Position numbers and translations under genes: made by a program. Below the pieces are notes generated by a model. It did not search any database. It saw only the letters and a list, made by a program, of their open reading frames with translations, and was not told the DNA's origin. From Phycisphaerae bacterium (GTDB lineage: Bacteria > Planctomycetota > Phycisphaerae > UBA1845 > PWPN01), in contig JAPKGY010000005.1 in the NCBI GenBank assembly GCA_026647385.1, positions 1 through 20,552 on the forward strand: a DNA stretch of 20,552 nucleotides. Direction: 5' to 3'. Positions 20,540 to 20,552 of the stretch are shown here, one piece after another (within the stretch, counting starts at the first letter, position 1; every line of letters begins with the position of its first letter).

Positions 20540-20552
20540 ATGATCGTCATCC
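20540..20552 (+). CDS. Start of a further ORF after secY (possibly adk), cut by the window edge
   Basis: An ATG at 20540 begins Met-Ile-Val-Ile and runs off the window, 7 bp after the secY stop. Adenylate kinase commonly follows secY and starts with a similar short hydrophobic strand, so adk is a reasonable guess. Four codons cannot establish it. Confidence 0.3.

Noticed and set aside
19567..20550. Long ORFs of about 325 codons on both strands within secY
   Set aside because: Shadow frames of secY; the translations are rich in His, Asp, Arg and Pro, with no domains.

Overview
The window is GC-rich bacterial chromosome that most likely comes from a planctomycete, possibly the Phycisphaerae side. 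The evidence is a TPR protein carrying RNA polymerase alpha-CTD-like domains, a Tat-exported Gfo/Idh/MocA oxidoreductase beside a secreted sulfatase, kdsA (an outer-membrane LPS precursor gene), a zinc-type S14, and a ribosomal operon without rpmD (L30). The placement is inferred from gene content and protein motifs only; no database was searched.

Layout, left to right. (1) 1-967, minus strand: the N-terminal 322 residues of a TPR plus tandem alpha-CTD-like protein that runs off the left edge. (2) 1251-3060, plus strand: a diacylglycerol/lipid kinase-family protein, then kdsA of the metal-dependent class. (3) 3285-6089: a convergent pair, a Tat-signal Gfo/Idh/MocA oxidoreductase (plus) and an S1-type sulfatase (minus), with an intrinsic terminator between their 3' ends. 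(4) 6436-8562: an EF-G gene standing alone, without rpsL, rpsG or tuf next to it. (5) 8563-8952: about 390 bp without a convincing gene, holding a consensus TTGACA promoter and a structured leader. (6) 8953-20532: a merged S10-spc operon in the order rpsJ, rplC, rplD, rplW, rplB, rpsS, rplV, rpsC, rplP, rpmC, rpsQ, rplN, rplX, rplE, rpsN, rpsH, rplF, rplR, rpsE, rplO, secY. (7) The last 13 bases begin a further ORF after secY, perhaps adk.

The ribosomal cluster follows the classical bacterial order and works as one unit: 20 ribosomal proteins of both subunits plus the SecY translocon channel, with EF-G directly upstream. It is more loosely packed than in E. coli. Most junctions are about 30-110 bp and many hold a perfect or near-perfect GC-rich hairpin placed just before the next gene's Shine-Dalgarno. 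One junction (rplV-rpsC) looks like an intrinsic terminator inside the operon. Other oddities are an L2 in which two residues of the VDHPHGGGEG signature are replaced and an S5 with a long low-complexity N-terminal extension.

I found no mobile element, CRISPR array, rRNA or tRNA gene. No new defence-type or metabolic system is evident. The items most worth a second look are the TPR/alpha-CTD protein with a decayed second CTD, the hairpin-punctuated ribosomal operon, and the L2 substitutions.
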